64,000 nt of DNA from Halodesulfovibrio aestuarii DSM 17919 = ATCC 29578 (GTDB lineage Bacteria > Desulfobacterota > Desulfovibrionia > Desulfovibrionales > Desulfovibrionaceae): NCBI RefSeq assembly GCF_000384815.1, contig NZ_ARQF01000020.1, positions 980,442 through 1,044,441 of the forward strand. The letters are read 5' to 3'. Shown here piece after piece: positions 17,605 to 27,495 of the stretch. A program made the position numbers and the translations under genes. How positions within the stretch are numbered: the first letter of the stretch is position 1; each line of letters opens with the position of its first letter. Below the pieces are notes generated by a model. The model had not been told where the DNA came from and searched no databases. It was given only the letters and a program-made list of their open reading frames with translations.

Positions 17605-18540
17605 TTACGCAAGAAGATTAAGAGCACATGTTACAACAGCAATACCAAATGCTGGTGGGTCAACGTGGGTGTCACCATGGTTCCAGAAGAGACGGGCGCC
17701 TAATTCCTGAACAAGTGCACCAGCAACTGCTGCAACTGCACAGATAGCAAGGCTACCGAAGTTTACCCAAGCGATACCCGCAAGAATGGCCTGACAATGC
17801 CATACAGGTACTCGTTGAGCAGTGTCTGTACCAAGCTGCAATGAAATAAGAGAGATTGCAGCAATAGCCCAACCAATAACAACCTGAGCTGTTTTCGTTG
17901 TGCCAGAAGCAATGCCTGCTGCCTGGGCGTAATCACCAATTGCCATTGCAACGCCACCAAACACAAGACCGATGCCGATAGCAAACATAATCATACGGGA
18001 GAACGGCAACATCCATGGAACCCATGACAAATTAGTGTCATCAGTACCAAACAGGCCGAACTTTTTGATTGATTCAGAGTTGCCAAACGGGCTCTGACGA
18101 AGGAACATAGCACGAGATACAAACGCGCTAGTAAGAACAGTAAGTGCGATGGTGTCCTGTCCGCTCATGAAAGAGGCAAACCAAGTATTACAAAGATGAC
18201 CGAATACAGCGAAAAGGCCACCAACAAGTAATACGTCCCATGAAGTAGGCATCAAAGACGCAATAATATCCTTAGCTCCACCTGTAGGATGATTCTTGCG
18301 AATGCCCTGTGCATAGTTAGCAGCAGCAACACCAGCTGCAAAGCCACCAACATGCGGGCCGAAGATAGGACCGAATCCGACTACGGAGAGCATAAAGTCT
18401 CCACCGCCAGCTAAGGCAATCATACAGCCTGAAAATACAAACAGACCACAAAGCACGAAGGACAGCAGCCCGCCAAGAGCGCCGCCCAAAATTCCTCCAC
18501 CAAAACAGACTAGTAACGTCGTTATGCTAAACGGTTCCAT
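17605..18540 (-). CDS. Glycine-rich multi-pass membrane protein, family not identified
   Basis: 311 residues from the ATG at 18540, chosen because aagtggaggcag stands just before it; upstream in-frame codons to 18624 would add 28 residues without a ribosome site. About seven or eight hydrophobic segments rich in Gly and Ala, opening FGGGILGGALGGLLSFVLCG, with GFGPIFGPHVGGFAAGVAAA and a polar loop MFLRQSPFGNSESIKKFG. No transporter signature is recognised. It lies next to, and in the same direction as, the two-component genes but on the far side of their 3' end, so linkage is uncertain. Confidence 0.75.
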   Translation of the reverse strand: MEPFSITTLLVCFGGGILGGALGGLLSFVLCGLFVFSGCMIALAGGGDFMLSVVGFGPIFGPHVGGFAAGVAAANYAQGIRKNHPTGGAKDIIASLMPTSWDVLLVGGLFAVFGHLCNTWFASFMSGQDTIALTVLTSAFVSRAMFLRQSPFGNSESIKKFGLFGTDDTNLSWVPWMLPFSRMIMFAIGIGLVFGGVAMAIGDYAQAAGIASGTTKTAQVVIGWAIAAISLISLQLGTDTAQRVPVWHCQAILAGIAWVNFGSLAICAVAAVAGALVQELGARLFWNHGDTHVDPPAFGIAVVTCALNLLA

Positions 18541-18706
18541 TCTGCCTCCACTTGTTGTGCTTTCCCTCTCAGCGAATGCAACAAGTTCCCCTATAGTGTG
18601 GCAGGTAGGGACATCAAATTGCAAGTGTAACTAGGCCGATAAGAAGGATTACATAATATAAATGAGATAACGATTGGTCGTATATACTAGTATAATCAAT
18701 AAAATG

Positions 18707-20062
18707 CTACTCAAATCCATAACGTTTTAGCTTATTGTGGAGGGTTGCCCGTGTAATTCCTAATCTTCGCGCGGTCTTGCTTTTGTTATGCTCGCACTCC
18801 TCCAGAGTTGCCAATATCGCCTTGCGCTCCAATTCATCAAGAGACATCCCTGTCAAAACAGATACTTGCGCCTGCTGAATAGGTGCTTCGTTTTCTTTTA
18901 CAGATAATGACAATGGCAACTCACGGGTAGAGATATACTCACCCATGGTCATAATTACAGCGCGTTCAATAACATTTTCAAGCTCACGCACGTTTCCCGG
19001 CCATGCATAACGGATAAGGGTGTCCATTGCCTGCGGAGCCAAGCCCTTGATATTTTTTCGGTTCTTATTTGAATATTTTTTCAGGAAGTATTCTGCAAGA
19101 AGCGGAATATCACTCGGCCGCTCACGTAACGCAGGAACACGAAGCGCGATAACATTAAGGCGATAATAGAGATCTTCTCGAAAATTACCGTGCTCCACCT
19201 CTTCAGGAAGGTCACGGTTAGTGGCAGTAATAACCCGAACATCAACCTTTTCCACAGTATCACTGCCCACACGCTGCACTTCGCCCTGCTGCAGGGCTCG
19301 CAAGAGCTTGGGTTGCAAAGCAACAGGGATTTCACCCACTTCATCAAGAAAAAGTGTGCCGCCGTCTGCCTGCACAAACCTGCCCTCCCGGCGTCTATCC
19401 GCACCGGTAAAAGCTCCGCGTTCATGCCCAAACAATTCAGATTCAAGCAAATTCTCGCTCAAAGCAGCACAGTTGATAGCTACAAACTTCTGACCTGCCC
19501 GATTGCTGGCACTATGAATAGCATTTGCAACAAGCTCCTTACCTGTTCCAGACTCCCCGGTAATAAGCACAGAAGCATCTGAAGGAGCAATTGTGGCAAT
19601 TATCTTACGAAGCTCCTTAATTACATCACTATTGCCAACCATTCCCATATTGTTTGGTTCCAGACAACTTCCCAACTCTTCATTTTCGGAAACAATACGG
19701 GTGTGATCAAGCATGCGTTCGAGCGTCAGCTGGAGCACTTCAAAATCCAATGGCTTGGTAAGATAATCGTACGCACCTATTTTTAATGCCTTTACTGCAG
19801 TATCAACTGACGAAAATGCAGTCATAATAAGAATAGGGATGGACGGGTTGTACTCCTTAATTAATTCAAGAGCAGTTATGCCATCCATGTTCACCATTCT
19901 GATATCCATCAGAATGGAATCATAGGACTGCTTCCGCACCATTTCGACAGCAACATCACCATCATCGGCTTCTGCCACATCGTAGCCCCAGCCTTTGATA
20001 AGAATTTTAAGCATGGAACGGTGCGCCAAATCATCATCTACTATTAATACTTGTGCGCTCAT
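18707..20062 (-). CDS. zraR: Sigma-54-dependent response regulator, ZraR/NtrC class
   Basis: 451 residues with three domains. The receiver (1-120) has phospho-acceptor D53 in ILMDIRMVN. The AAA+ domain (about 145-385) has Walker A GESGTGKE and the sigma-54 contact loop GAFTGADRR. The C-terminal Fis-type helix-turn-helix has NKSKTARRLGITRATLHNKL. Activates sigma-54 RNA polymerase when phosphorylated. The start overlaps the sensor kinase stop by one base (TAATG), so the pair is translationally coupled. Divergent location from a ZraP-like gene with a -24/-12 promoter makes that gene the likely target. Confidence 0.94.
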   Translation of the reverse strand: MSAQVLIVDDDLAHRSMLKILIKGWGYDVAEADDGDVAVEMVRKQSYDSILMDIRMVNMDGITALELIKEYNPSIPILIMTAFSSVDTAVKALKIGAYDYLTKPLDFEVLQLTLERMLDHTRIVSENEELGSCLEPNNMGMVGNSDVIKELRKIIATIAPSDASVLITGESGTGKELVANAIHSASNRAGQKFVAINCAALSENLLESELFGHERGAFTGADRRREGRFVQADGGTLFLDEVGEIPVALQPKLLRALQQGEVQRVGSDTVEKVDVRVITATNRDLPEEVEHGNFREDLYYRLNVIALRVPALRERPSDIPLLAEYFLKKYSNKNRKNIKGLAPQAMDTLIRYAWPGNVRELENVIERAVIMTMGEYISTRELPLSLSVKENEAPIQQAQVSVLTGMSLDELERKAILATLEECEHNKSKTARRLGITRATLHNKLKRYGFE

Positions 20063-21876
20063 TAGGCGTTTTCTCCTACCGGTGACACTGGAATTTCAAT
20101 AACAAACTGAGCTCCGGCACCTTCCTGTGGTTCCACGTGAATTGTGCCGCCGTGTGCTTCAATAATTTTAAGCACAATGGAAAGACCTAGTCCTGTACCC
20201 TGACTTTTAGTTGTATAATATGGTTCAAAGATACGAACAGCATCCTCTTTACTAATGCCTTTACCGGTATCGGAAATAGCCAGTGTAACTAATTTTTCAG
20301 TATGGGAAAGGTTCACGGTAAGAGTACCGCCTTCCGGCATGGCTTCAAAACTGTTTAAACAAATATTCAAAACAGCCTGAGAGAATCTGTCCGGATCAAC
20401 AAACAGATGTGGAAGAGTGTCATCATTTACAACATTCAAAACAACATTATGTGTTGCAGCATCTTGTTTGATTAACCCGAAACAATGCTTAAGCAATACA
20501 TTTAGGTCAGTCTCTGTACGACGTAGATCAGACGGTCTGGAAAGACTGATGAGATCCGTAATTACACGATTAAGGCGCTCAACTTCATGCACCATAATAT
20601 TAGCAGCTTCCCTGTCCTCAGAGCCTTCTTCAAAGCGACTGCCAAAATACGTTGCATACCCTTTAATTGAACTTAAGGGATTGCGGATTTCATGGGCAAC
20701 ACCAGCTGCAAGCGAACCGACAGCAGCCAGCTTTTCCTTGCGGCGAACTTCTGCCTCAAGTCTGCGCACTTCACGAAGATCACGCAGCAGATAGACATAC
20801 CCGATAGCGGTACCGTCATCCAGAGCGACAGCAGAACCACTCACGCCAATCGGGATAATTTCACCGTGCTCACCGAGACACTCAACTTCGATTTCAGAAA
20901 GAACTTCACCACCGGTAAGCTCTACAAGACGCGCTACGCATTCCGGCAACACGTCTGAAGGGAGTTTCCCCACCACATCACCATCTGTAAGATTCAACTG
21001 CTCCAGAGCAACATCGTTCAACATAGCGATACGGCCTTCATCATCCGTCACCAGCAAGCCATCGGGAAGATTATACATAACTTCATTGGCTAGAGCTTCA
21101 GAGCTCTGCATACGTCTGCGTGACTGACGTGCTTTCTGTGCCCATGTCAGTGCAAAAAAACCTGCAAGACCAATAAGCAGAATAAACACAGCATTCACCA
21201 TCGCGTGCTCTCTATTCACTCTCTGTGCAGTGGCAAAGGCCTCCTCATCCAGCCCAATATAAATAACTGGTACAGGGCCGTGTTGTGGAAAAAGTTTACG
21301 CCTGAACATATGTTCTTCTTTTGAACACTCTCGAGCCTGCATCCCCTTATGGTTTTCCATCTTGCAGACGGAACGAGGCATTCCGTGAGGCTTGCCTGAC
21401 ATTAGAGCAAAAGGACGAAATTCTCTGTAAACAACAAATGCCTTCTCTCTGCCCTGCTCCATAATGCGCCACGAAACGTGTCTCCGAGGGTGCAGCTTTG
21501 CTAATTGCTGCATACTGAATGCACGGGTGCCAACTACGTTGGGATTACTGTGGGCGATAATATTACCATTAGCGTCAGTTGCCATAAGAAACAAAATACC
21601 AGACTGGCTTGCCATTTCCTCTAACATGGTCTGAAGCCTAAGAGCTTTCATATTAAGGCGAAAATCTGTTCGGGTTCCTGCTTCCAGAGCCTTTATGATA
21701 GAGGCGCCTTTCTCTTCATAAAATGTTTCCAGCTGTCGATTCTCCTGCTCAATACCCCGTATTGTCATAAAGCTGATAACCATGCCGAGGATAATAATCC
21801 CACCGGCGAGTAACCATAACGAAGTAACAAATTGAGATCGCACTATTTTTTTCTTACGAAGAATGGTCTCTTTCAT
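20062..21876 (-). CDS. zraS: Sensor histidine kinase, ZraS-like with metal-ligand-rich sensor loop
   Basis: 604 residues. Membrane segments at about 17-39 and 227-246 bracket a periplasmic sensor of some 185 residues. A PAS domain (about 262-375) follows, then a HisKA domain with H395 in GVAHEIRNPLSSIKG and an ATPase domain with NICLNSFEAM, DTGKGI and GTGLGLSI. The periplasmic part holds a cluster of possible metal ligands at 164-199: His164, Met166, Cys171, Met173, His176, Met179, Cys184, His189, Met190 and His199. Canonical ZraS answers to zinc and envelope stress; this ligand set would also suit copper. Metal identity is inference. Confidence 0.92.
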   Translation of the reverse strand: MKETILRKKKIVRSQFVTSLWLLAGGIIILGMVISFMTIRGIEQENRQLETFYEEKGASIIKALEAGTRTDFRLNMKALRLQTMLEEMASQSGILFLMATDANGNIIAHSNPNVVGTRAFSMQQLAKLHPRRHVSWRIMEQGREKAFVVYREFRPFALMSGKPHGMPRSVCKMENHKGMQARECSKEEHMFRRKLFPQHGPVPVIYIGLDEEAFATAQRVNREHAMVNAVFILLIGLAGFFALTWAQKARQSRRRMQSSEALANEVMYNLPDGLLVTDDEGRIAMLNDVALEQLNLTDGDVVGKLPSDVLPECVARLVELTGGEVLSEIEVECLGEHGEIIPIGVSGSAVALDDGTAIGYVYLLRDLREVRRLEAEVRRKEKLAAVGSLAAGVAHEIRNPLSSIKGYATYFGSRFEEGSEDREAANIMVHEVERLNRVITDLISLSRPSDLRRTETDLNVLLKHCFGLIKQDAATHNVVLNVVNDDTLPHLFVDPDRFSQAVLNICLNSFEAMPEGGTLTVNLSHTEKLVTLAISDTGKGISKEDAVRIFEPYYTTKSQGTGLGLSIVLKIIEAHGGTIHVEPQEGAGAQFVIEIPVSPVGENA

Positions 21877-21979
21877 AACAGCCCTGTGTATTCTTTTTTT
21901 TCAGTGTAAAAAAAATAAACAACCAACACAAAACATTCTGTATGCTTTTTTTACACATATATTTTGGTTTATTTTTCCC

Positions 21980-22012
21980 AAAACAACACTTCTCAAGACA
22001 ACGCTTTGTTTT
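21980..22012 (+). promoter_or_regulatory. Possible upstream activator site of zraP
   Basis: AAAACAA and TTGTTTT arms 19 bases apart, centred about 70 bases before the predicted start at 22068, in the usual range for an NtrC-class activator site. Confidence 0.3.
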
Positions 22013-22040
22013 AAAACAACTTATCTACAAAAGGAAAAAC

Positions 22041-22057
22041 TTGGCACAAGCGTTGCT
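22041..22057 (+). promoter_or_regulatory. Sigma-54 promoter of the zraP-like gene
   Basis: TTGGCAC, AAGCG, TTGCT. It matches TGGCAC-N5-TTGC at every core position, with GG and GC 10 bases apart. It lies between the divergent zraS and zraP starts and leaves a leader of about 48 bases. Confidence 0.9.
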
Positions 22058-22115
22058 TTATTAAGAACTAGCAAAACACGAACCATTACTTGATCATTAA
22101 ATATAGGAGTTCATT

Positions 22116-22655
22116 ATGCAGTTTAAAACATTAAAACTATTAGTTGCGACAGCATGTGTCATGGCAGTGGCCACCGTAGCTTTAGCCGCAAGTCCGAACT
22201 GGACAGACCTTAGCGAAGCTCAGCAGCAGAAGTACATAACTCTGCACGATGATTTTATTAAGAATACGACTCCACTTCGTGATGCTATATGGGCAAAACA
22301 AGTAGAACTTAACGCCCTTATGAACAATGAAAATGTTGATGCAAACAAAGTTGCAAGCGTAGTTACTGAAATGAACAAACTCCGTGCAGAGATGCGTGCT
22401 CAACGCACCGCTTTTGCAGCAATTGTAAAAAAAGAAGTTGGTGTTGACCCAATTGCTAACCCGCACCGTGGATATGGTATGGGTTACAACTGTCCGAGAT
22501 ACAAAAACAACATGGGTGGACAGGGGATGATGCGCGGTCAGGGCATGCGTGGACAAGGTATGATGCGTGGTCAGGGTATGCGTGGACAGGGCATGATGCG
22601 TGGTCAATGTGGCTACAATGGCAATATGCCAATGCCTGCTCCTGCTCAGCAGTAA
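22116..22655 (+). CDS. zraP: ZraP/CpxP-type periplasmic metal-binding protein, Met-rich
   Basis: 179 residues. Signal peptide to ALA at 22-24. The helical core (about 30-112) carries LSEAQQQKYITLHDDF and LRAEMRAQRTAF, the LTxxQ-like pattern of the Spy/CpxP/ZraP chaperone-sensor family. The tail is unusual: an 11-residue unit GQGMMRGQGMR repeated about 2.7 times (135-164), Cys126 and Cys165, and only two histidines in the mature chain. E. coli ZraP binds zinc through histidines; here Met and Cys dominate, which fits soft metals such as Cu(I) or Ag(I). Good ribosome site (ataggag). Confidence 0.85.
   Translation: MQFKTLKLLVATACVMAVATVALAASPNWTDLSEAQQQKYITLHDDFIKNTTPLRDAIWAKQVELNALMNNENVDANKVASVVTEMNKLRAEMRAQRTAFAAIVKKEVGVDPIANPHRGYGMGYNCPRYKNNMGGQGMMRGQGMRGQGMMRGQGMRGQGMMRGQCGYNGNMPMPAPAQQ
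22517..22607 (+). repeat. 33-base tandem repeat in the zraP coding sequence
   Basis: About 2.7 copies of a 33-base unit coding GQGMMRGQGMR. Copies differ mostly at third positions. Such an array can expand or contract without frameshift, changing the number of methionines. Confidence 0.85.
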
Positions 22656-22807
22656 CAACCAAAATTTATACTCCGCAATCCGTCACAACTCGCGGCAGCG
22701 AGTCCTTCACCTAGTGTGGCGCATTGCACACCTTCTTAGTTGTCTTTTACCCTCCGGGGTAATTCGAATACAAAGGGTAATTGGTACCCTTTCTCCCCCA
22801 GATGGAA

Positions 22808-22850
22808 AGGCCCTGTACGAATCCTCAAGTACAGGGCTTTTTCTTTTTTA
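22808..22850 (+). terminator. Terminator after zraP
   Basis: gccctgtac / gtacagggc arms at 22810-22818 and 22829-22837, then T-rich sequence. A smaller dyad aaagggta/taccctt lies just upstream. Confidence 0.82.
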
Positions 22851-22975
22851 TAATCAGCAAATATACGCTAAACGCTCTCCATCAGTTATCCTTATCGCTA
22901 ATCATTGAGACACCCCAGTTCAATAGTACAATACTAGGAAAAGATGCACTCTTTGACGCTCTTTGGGGGAGATTT

Positions 22976-23404
22976 ATGCGCCAAAACACACTAAAATGGA
23001 TAGTAGTACTTACCTTGCTCCCCATTCTCTCCGCACTTGCCATTCAGTATGAAACCCGCAGAACCTCCGGTACGATCTACATTGAAAAAGCAGTACCTGA
23101 ACAGGTCATGCTGATTCTCAACACAACACACCCGGAGAAAGTTGAAACAACATTTATGCTCGCCCGAGATCTGTACAATAAAGGAATAGAAACCACGCTT
23201 GTTTTAGAAGGATCAGGTGTAAATCTGGTGCGCATGCTGCATACTAAGAATTTTGGATATGAGGGTAAAATTGCTGTCTGCAAGAAGTGCATGGATAAAT
23301 TTGATATTCAGAAAGAAGAACTCCCTGATGGTGCATATCCTACTTCTGAGAACCTAACCTTCATCATTCATGTCGAAGATTACATGAATCCGAGCTTTGA
23401 ATAA
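22976..23404 (+). CDS. Membrane-anchored DsrE-like protein
   Basis: 142 residues from the ATG at 22976, preceded by gggggaga. A hydrophobic N-terminal segment (about 7-25) acts as signal or anchor, so the domain faces the periplasm. The remainder looks like the DsrE/DsrF-type alpha/beta fold: VMLILNTTHPEK, ARDLYNKGIETTLVLEGSGV and IAVCKKCMDKFDI, where the Cys-x2-Cys sits at the place of the family's functional cysteine. DsrE-type proteins normally relay sulfur in the cytoplasm; an exported one is uncommon. It lies 11 bases before a second gene of the same kind. Confidence 0.68.
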   Translation: MRQNTLKWIVVLTLLPILSALAIQYETRRTSGTIYIEKAVPEQVMLILNTTHPEKVETTFMLARDLYNKGIETTLVLEGSGVNLVRMLHTKNFGYEGKIAVCKKCMDKFDIQKEELPDGAYPTSENLTFIIHVEDYMNPSFE

Positions 23405-23415
23405 CAGGACATACC

Positions 23416-24024
23416 ATGAATACGTTCAAGGAGATGATCACGACTCTTTGTATTCTACTATTTTTCACACCCCTGCTCCACGCAGAAACTATCTCTGCAT
23501 TTTCTGCAACTCCGCTCCATGTACAATACTGTACACCGCCAGCTAGTAGTTCTTATCGAGAAATAACATTTATTATTCCTGCAGCAAACAAACTCAGGCA
23601 GGCAGTGCGTACAGTCACCCTTGCAAATAAACGCCAGCGCGCTGGGGTGCACACGATTATCCTGTTTGAAAGTACAGCAGCAAGCCTTCCGGTTGTTCAA
23701 GGAATTCCATATGAAACAATTACACAGTACACAGAAAAAAGAGGGGGAACACAGCAACAATCAATCTCAAAGTGTTCTAAAAGAGCCACAGGCACCATTC
23801 CTCCACTTATCCCTGAAATAACTATCCCGAACGCACAGCAAATATATCTGCCTCTTTTGGATAAGCTTCTTCTGGAACATGCCAGACTTGGTGGCAACAT
23901 AGTGTTGTGCCCCTGCTGCAACCAAACACTGAAGCAGGGAATAAGGTATCTGCCCAAAAGAATTGCGCCTAAGAAGCTACAACATCTCAAAAAACAAATG
24001 AAGATACCTGAGGGGGATTATTAG
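23416..24024 (+). CDS. Exported DsrE-like protein with CPCC motif
   Basis: 202 residues with a clear signal peptide ending LHA (about 23). The C-terminal half has LLLEHARLGGNIVLCPCC, comparable to the cysteine loop of DsrE-like proteins. ITFIIPAANKLRQAVRTV in the first half corresponds to the first strand and helix. The tail is basic. It is probably co-transcribed with the preceding gene. The Cys-Pro-Cys-Cys set could bind metal or carry persulfide; which is not shown by sequence. The family call is by pattern only. Confidence 0.6.
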   Translation: MNTFKEMITTLCILLFFTPLLHAETISAFSATPLHVQYCTPPASSSYREITFIIPAANKLRQAVRTVTLANKRQRAGVHTIILFESTAASLPVVQGIPYETITQYTEKRGGTQQQSISKCSKRATGTIPPLIPEITIPNAQQIYLPLLDKLLLEHARLGGNIVLCPCCNQTLKQGIRYLPKRIAPKKLQHLKKQMKIPEGDY

Positions 24025-24159
24025 AGTATGTTCTAAAGCGGGGACTAGTTTTTTAGGGAGGGGATGGGGAAAAGTTTGATTGTAAAAACGGTAGGAGAGT
24101 TTGCGGGAAACATTAATACAAGAATATGCATTTATTAAAGAATATTTTATTTTTGGAAA

Positions 24160-25353
24160 TTATTCGTCAGTAAAGCCGAAAAGACTTCCTCGACAAATGA
24201 CTTTGTTTCCGAACTTATTACGCACTGCATCCAATGCTTCATCAATCTGCTGCTGTTTTTTAGTAGCGCGCACAACACCCGTGCACCTATGCTGCATGTG
24301 ATCAAGCATATTAAGCTGCTCTAAACCGGTATTATTGTAATTTGAAAGTCCAAGGCCGATCAGACGTACAGGTTTTACAAGGTCAATAGCATCCAGCAAA
24401 TCTGCTGCTACTTGATAAATAACATCTGTCGTGTTGGTGGGATCAGGTAATGTCTTACTTCGGGTAAGAGATTGAAAATCACTGTACTTAACTTTTAATG
24501 TAATAGTACGCCCTTTAAGTCCATGCTTTCGCTGGTTCTGCCCCACACGGTCTGCATGACGCATAAGCCATTTTTTGAGCAACACCTTATCGAGTGTATC
24601 CTTATGCAACGTAGTTTCTGCACTTTCTGATTTCGCCTCTATAGAAGTTTCAACTGCTCGTTCATCAATGCCGTTGGCACGTTCCCATAGCGCAATGCCG
24701 CTTTTCCCAAACCGGCGTTCCCAAAATTCAAGCGAATATTCCAGAACATGACCGCAAGTACTGACGCCAAGTTCATCAAGCTTTTCAACAAATTTTTTGC
24801 CTACTCCGGGAATTTTACGCACAGGAAGTTCCTGCAAAAAAGTTGAAACATCTTCTTCGTAAATAGCGAACAGCCCGTTAGGCTTGTTGTAGTCAGAGGC
24901 AATTTTAGCAAGAAACTTTACAGGAGCGATGCCGATTGAGCATGTCAGGCCAACGGTATCAAAAATTTTCTGCTTCATCCCCTGCGCCATTTCAAGAGGA
25001 GAGCCGAAAAGATGACCGGCTCCTGTTGCATCAATAAAAGCTTCATCAATTGAAGCTTGTTCAATAACCGGGGAATATGAATAGAGCACGGACATTACTT
25101 TACGGGAAATTTCCACATACCGCCCCCGCGAGATATCTGCATATATCCCGTTCGGACACAGCTTACGTGCCTGAACAATAGGCATAGCAGAATGCACACC
25201 AAATTTCCGTGCTTCATATGAAGCCGCACATACAACACTACGATCTCCAGAACCACCTACAATGACAGGTTTCCCTTTCCATTCCGGGTGGTCTAGTTGC
25301 TCAACAGAAGCAAAAAAAGCGTCCATATCAAGGTGCATAATGCAGCGTTTCAT
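24160..25353 (-). CDS. dinB: DNA polymerase IV
   Basis: Y-family translesion polymerase, 397 residues from the ATG at 25353 (MKRCIMHLDMDAFFASVEQ). Catalytic carboxylates are in DMDAFFASVEQ and QASIDEAFIDATGA; the helix-hairpin-helix IPGVGKKFVEKLDELGV and little-finger domain are present. The C-terminus lacks an evident full beta-clamp motif by eye. In-frame upstream starts at 25362 and 25395 exist without ribosome sites; the chosen start fits the family N-terminus. Confidence 0.94.
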   Translation of the reverse strand: MKRCIMHLDMDAFFASVEQLDHPEWKGKPVIVGGSGDRSVVCAASYEARKFGVHSAMPIVQARKLCPNGIYADISRGRYVEISRKVMSVLYSYSPVIEQASIDEAFIDATGAGHLFGSPLEMAQGMKQKIFDTVGLTCSIGIAPVKFLAKIASDYNKPNGLFAIYEEDVSTFLQELPVRKIPGVGKKFVEKLDELGVSTCGHVLEYSLEFWERRFGKSGIALWERANGIDERAVETSIEAKSESAETTLHKDTLDKVLLKKWLMRHADRVGQNQRKHGLKGRTITLKVKYSDFQSLTRSKTLPDPTNTTDVIYQVAADLLDAIDLVKPVRLIGLGLSNYNNTGLEQLNMLDHMQHRCTGVVRATKKQQQIDEALDAVRNKFGNKVICRGSLFGFTDE

Positions 25354-25591
25354 ACACAACATATACCAGAATGCCAGTACGGACAGAAGCCCCATTGTGA
25401 CACAAAGCAGTTTTGTACAGTCAGCCTACGAAAGTAACAAAAATTCAAGATGCTACTACAAACTCATTTTTTCTCTTTCCTTTTCAAAAAAACTAGCATA
25501 CTCTCTGACGGTTTAAACAGTGCCCCATAGCGTGGGGCTTTTCTGTGTCCAATCTATTACTCCCCCTAATATTAGGGAAATAGGTGTGCAT

Positions 25592-26341
25592 ATGGCTCTA
25601 ACAGCTTCCTGCTTTGGTATTATACCCGCACGGTACGATTCCTCGCGCTTTCCTGGAAAACCGCTTGCGCTTATCGAGGGCAAGCCTATGTTCTGGCATG
25701 TATATCAACGTGCCTGTTCATGTCCGGAGTTCGACAAAATCGTATTGGCAACGGACGACGAACGTATTGCAAACATCGCGCGCGAGCTGGATGTCGAATA
25801 CGTAATGACCCGCAAAGACCACCCCAGCGGGACGGACAGAGTATATGAAGCTGCATGCTTGCTTGGCGCTGGTGAAGACGCTGTTATTGTAAACATCCAA
25901 GGCGACGAACCTGCACTTAACCCGATTATGCTCACCGAGTTAGTTACCCCATTCTTAACAGACGGCAATGTACAGGTAGCGACACTCGCGCACCATATTA
26001 CCGAAGAAGAAGCAGCAAGTCCTGACAAAGTAAAAATTGTTCAGGCTGCAAATGGTGACGCACTCTACTTTTCCCGCGCACGTATCCCATTTGCGCGAGA
26101 TGGCGAAACAACTAACGGGTATCTTGGGCATATTGGCTTATACGCATTCCGTTTTGGAGTTTTAAAGCAGTTCACAAAGTGGGAGCAGTCCAGCTTAGAG
26201 CGTATAGAACGACTTGAGCAACTGCGTCTTTTAGAGAATAATGTTCCTATCAGAGTGGTATGCACGGAGCATAAGACACACGGTGTGGATCGTCCTGAAG
26301 ATATAGACGTAATTTTAAAACTTTTACGGGAGAACGCCTGA
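25592..26341 (+). CDS. kdsB: CMP-KDO synthetase (3-deoxy-manno-octulosonate cytidylyltransferase)
   Basis: Activates KDO with CTP for lipopolysaccharide inner core synthesis. 249 residues from the ATG at 25592. [17 protein letters not shown] is the nucleotide-binding signature, [10 protein letters not shown] carries the metal-binding Asp, and GHIGLYAFR is the sugar-binding part. The stop overlaps the carA start by one base, so the two are coupled although the pathways are unrelated. Confidence 0.96.
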   Translation: MALTASCFGIIPARYDSSRFPGKPLALIEGKPMFWHVYQRACSCPEFDKIVLATDDERIANIARELDVEYVMTRKDHPSGTDRVYEAACLLGAGEDAVIVNIQGDEPALNPIMLTELVTPFLTDGNVQVATLAHHITEEEAASPDKVKIVQAANGDALYFSRARIPFARDGETTNGYLGHIGLYAFRFGVLKQFTKWEQSSLERIERLEQLRLLENNVPIRVVCTEHKTHGVDRPEDIDVILKLLRENA

Positions 26342-27465
26342 TGAAAGCCATTTTGGCACTTGAAGACGGCTTTGTACTTGAGGGTCGCTCATTCACCGGA
26401 CCTGGTGAAACTGGCGGTGAGGTCATCTTCAACACTGGTATGACTGGGTATCAGGAAATTTTGACAGACCCTTCCTACGCTGGACAAATGGTATGTATGA
26501 CATACCCGCTTATCGGCAACTACGGCGTAACTGAAGAAGATATTGAGTCAGGCGGGGTTCACGCTGCAGCACTTATCGTAAAAGAATGCTGCAAAGTTCC
26601 TTCTAACTGGCGTTCGGTAGCGTCTCTGCCGGACTATCTCAAGCATAGTGGTGTACTTGGTATTGAAGGAATTGATACAAGAGCACTTACAAGCCACATT
26701 CGTAAGAACGGCGCAATGCGAGCAATTATATCTACAAAAGAACTTAATGTAGAAAAGCTTGTTGAAAAAGCAAAAGCGCTTCCTTCTATGGAAGGACTCA
26801 ATCTTGTAAAAGACGTTGCACCAACAGATGTATACCGATGGGATGGTGTTCGACCGCAAAAAATCCGTCTTGTAGACGGTGTTTACAGTTGGACAGGCAA
26901 AGGTCCCAAAATTGTTGTGTACGACTTTGGCATTAAATGGAACATCTTACGACTATTGCATGAACTGGGACTTGACTTACTAGTCGTTCCTCCGTCATTT
27001 ACAGCAGAGCAGGTTGCATTAACTGGTGCCGATGCAGTCTTTTTATCTAACGGACCAGGTGACCCTGCGACACTTAAAGATGAAATTGCCGAAATTACTA
27101 AGCTTTGCGACATGATGCCTGTTGGCGGTATTTGCCTTGGACATCAGCTACTTGGACACGCATTAGGTGGCACAACATCCAAACTTAAATTTGGGCATCA
27201 CGGCTGTAACCATCCTGTTAAGGATTTGACAACTGGGCGCATTGAAATTTCTTCGCAGAACCACGGATTCTGTGTTGAACTGGATAGTGACGATGTGGAA
27301 ATTACTCACATCAACCTCAACGATAATACAGTTGAAGGCATTGCACATAAAGTTAAGAGTATTATTTCTGTGCAACACCATCCAGAAGCTTGTCCGGGAC
27401 CTAATGACAGTCACTACTTCTTCAAACGATTCAGTGACATGGTTAAAGAAAGTCTCAACAAGTAG
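26341..27465 (+). CDS. carA: Carbamoyl phosphate synthase small subunit
   Basis: Glutaminase subunit feeding ammonia to CarB for arginine and pyrimidine synthesis. 374 residues. The N-terminal domain begins [17 protein letters not shown]. The class I amidotransferase domain has the nucleophile in [11 protein letters not shown] and the catalytic His in [11 protein letters not shown]. carB is not in the window. It is followed after 30 bases by a TPR protein. Confidence 0.96.
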   Translation: MKAILALEDGFVLEGRSFTGPGETGGEVIFNTGMTGYQEILTDPSYAGQMVCMTYPLIGNYGVTEEDIESGGVHAAALIVKECCKVPSNWRSVASLPDYLKHSGVLGIEGIDTRALTSHIRKNGAMRAIISTKELNVEKLVEKAKALPSMEGLNLVKDVAPTDVYRWDGVRPQKIRLVDGVYSWTGKGPKIVVYDFGIKWNILRLLHELGLDLLVVPPSFTAEQVALTGADAVFLSNGPGDPATLKDEIAEITKLCDMMPVGGICLGHQLLGHALGGTTSKLKFGHHGCNHPVKDLTTGRIEISSQNHGFCVELDSDDVEITHINLNDNTVEGIAHKVKSIISVQHHPEACPGPNDSHYFFKRFSDMVKESLNK

Positions 27466-27495
27466 TTTCATCACGCTTCCCAAAGGGGGTTTTGG

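Noticed and set aside
22182..22658. 158-codon open frame on the - strand across zraP, rich in His and Thr
   Set aside because: It is the antisense of the Met/Gly repeat; the zraP frame has a signal peptide, ribosome site and promoter, the antisense has none.
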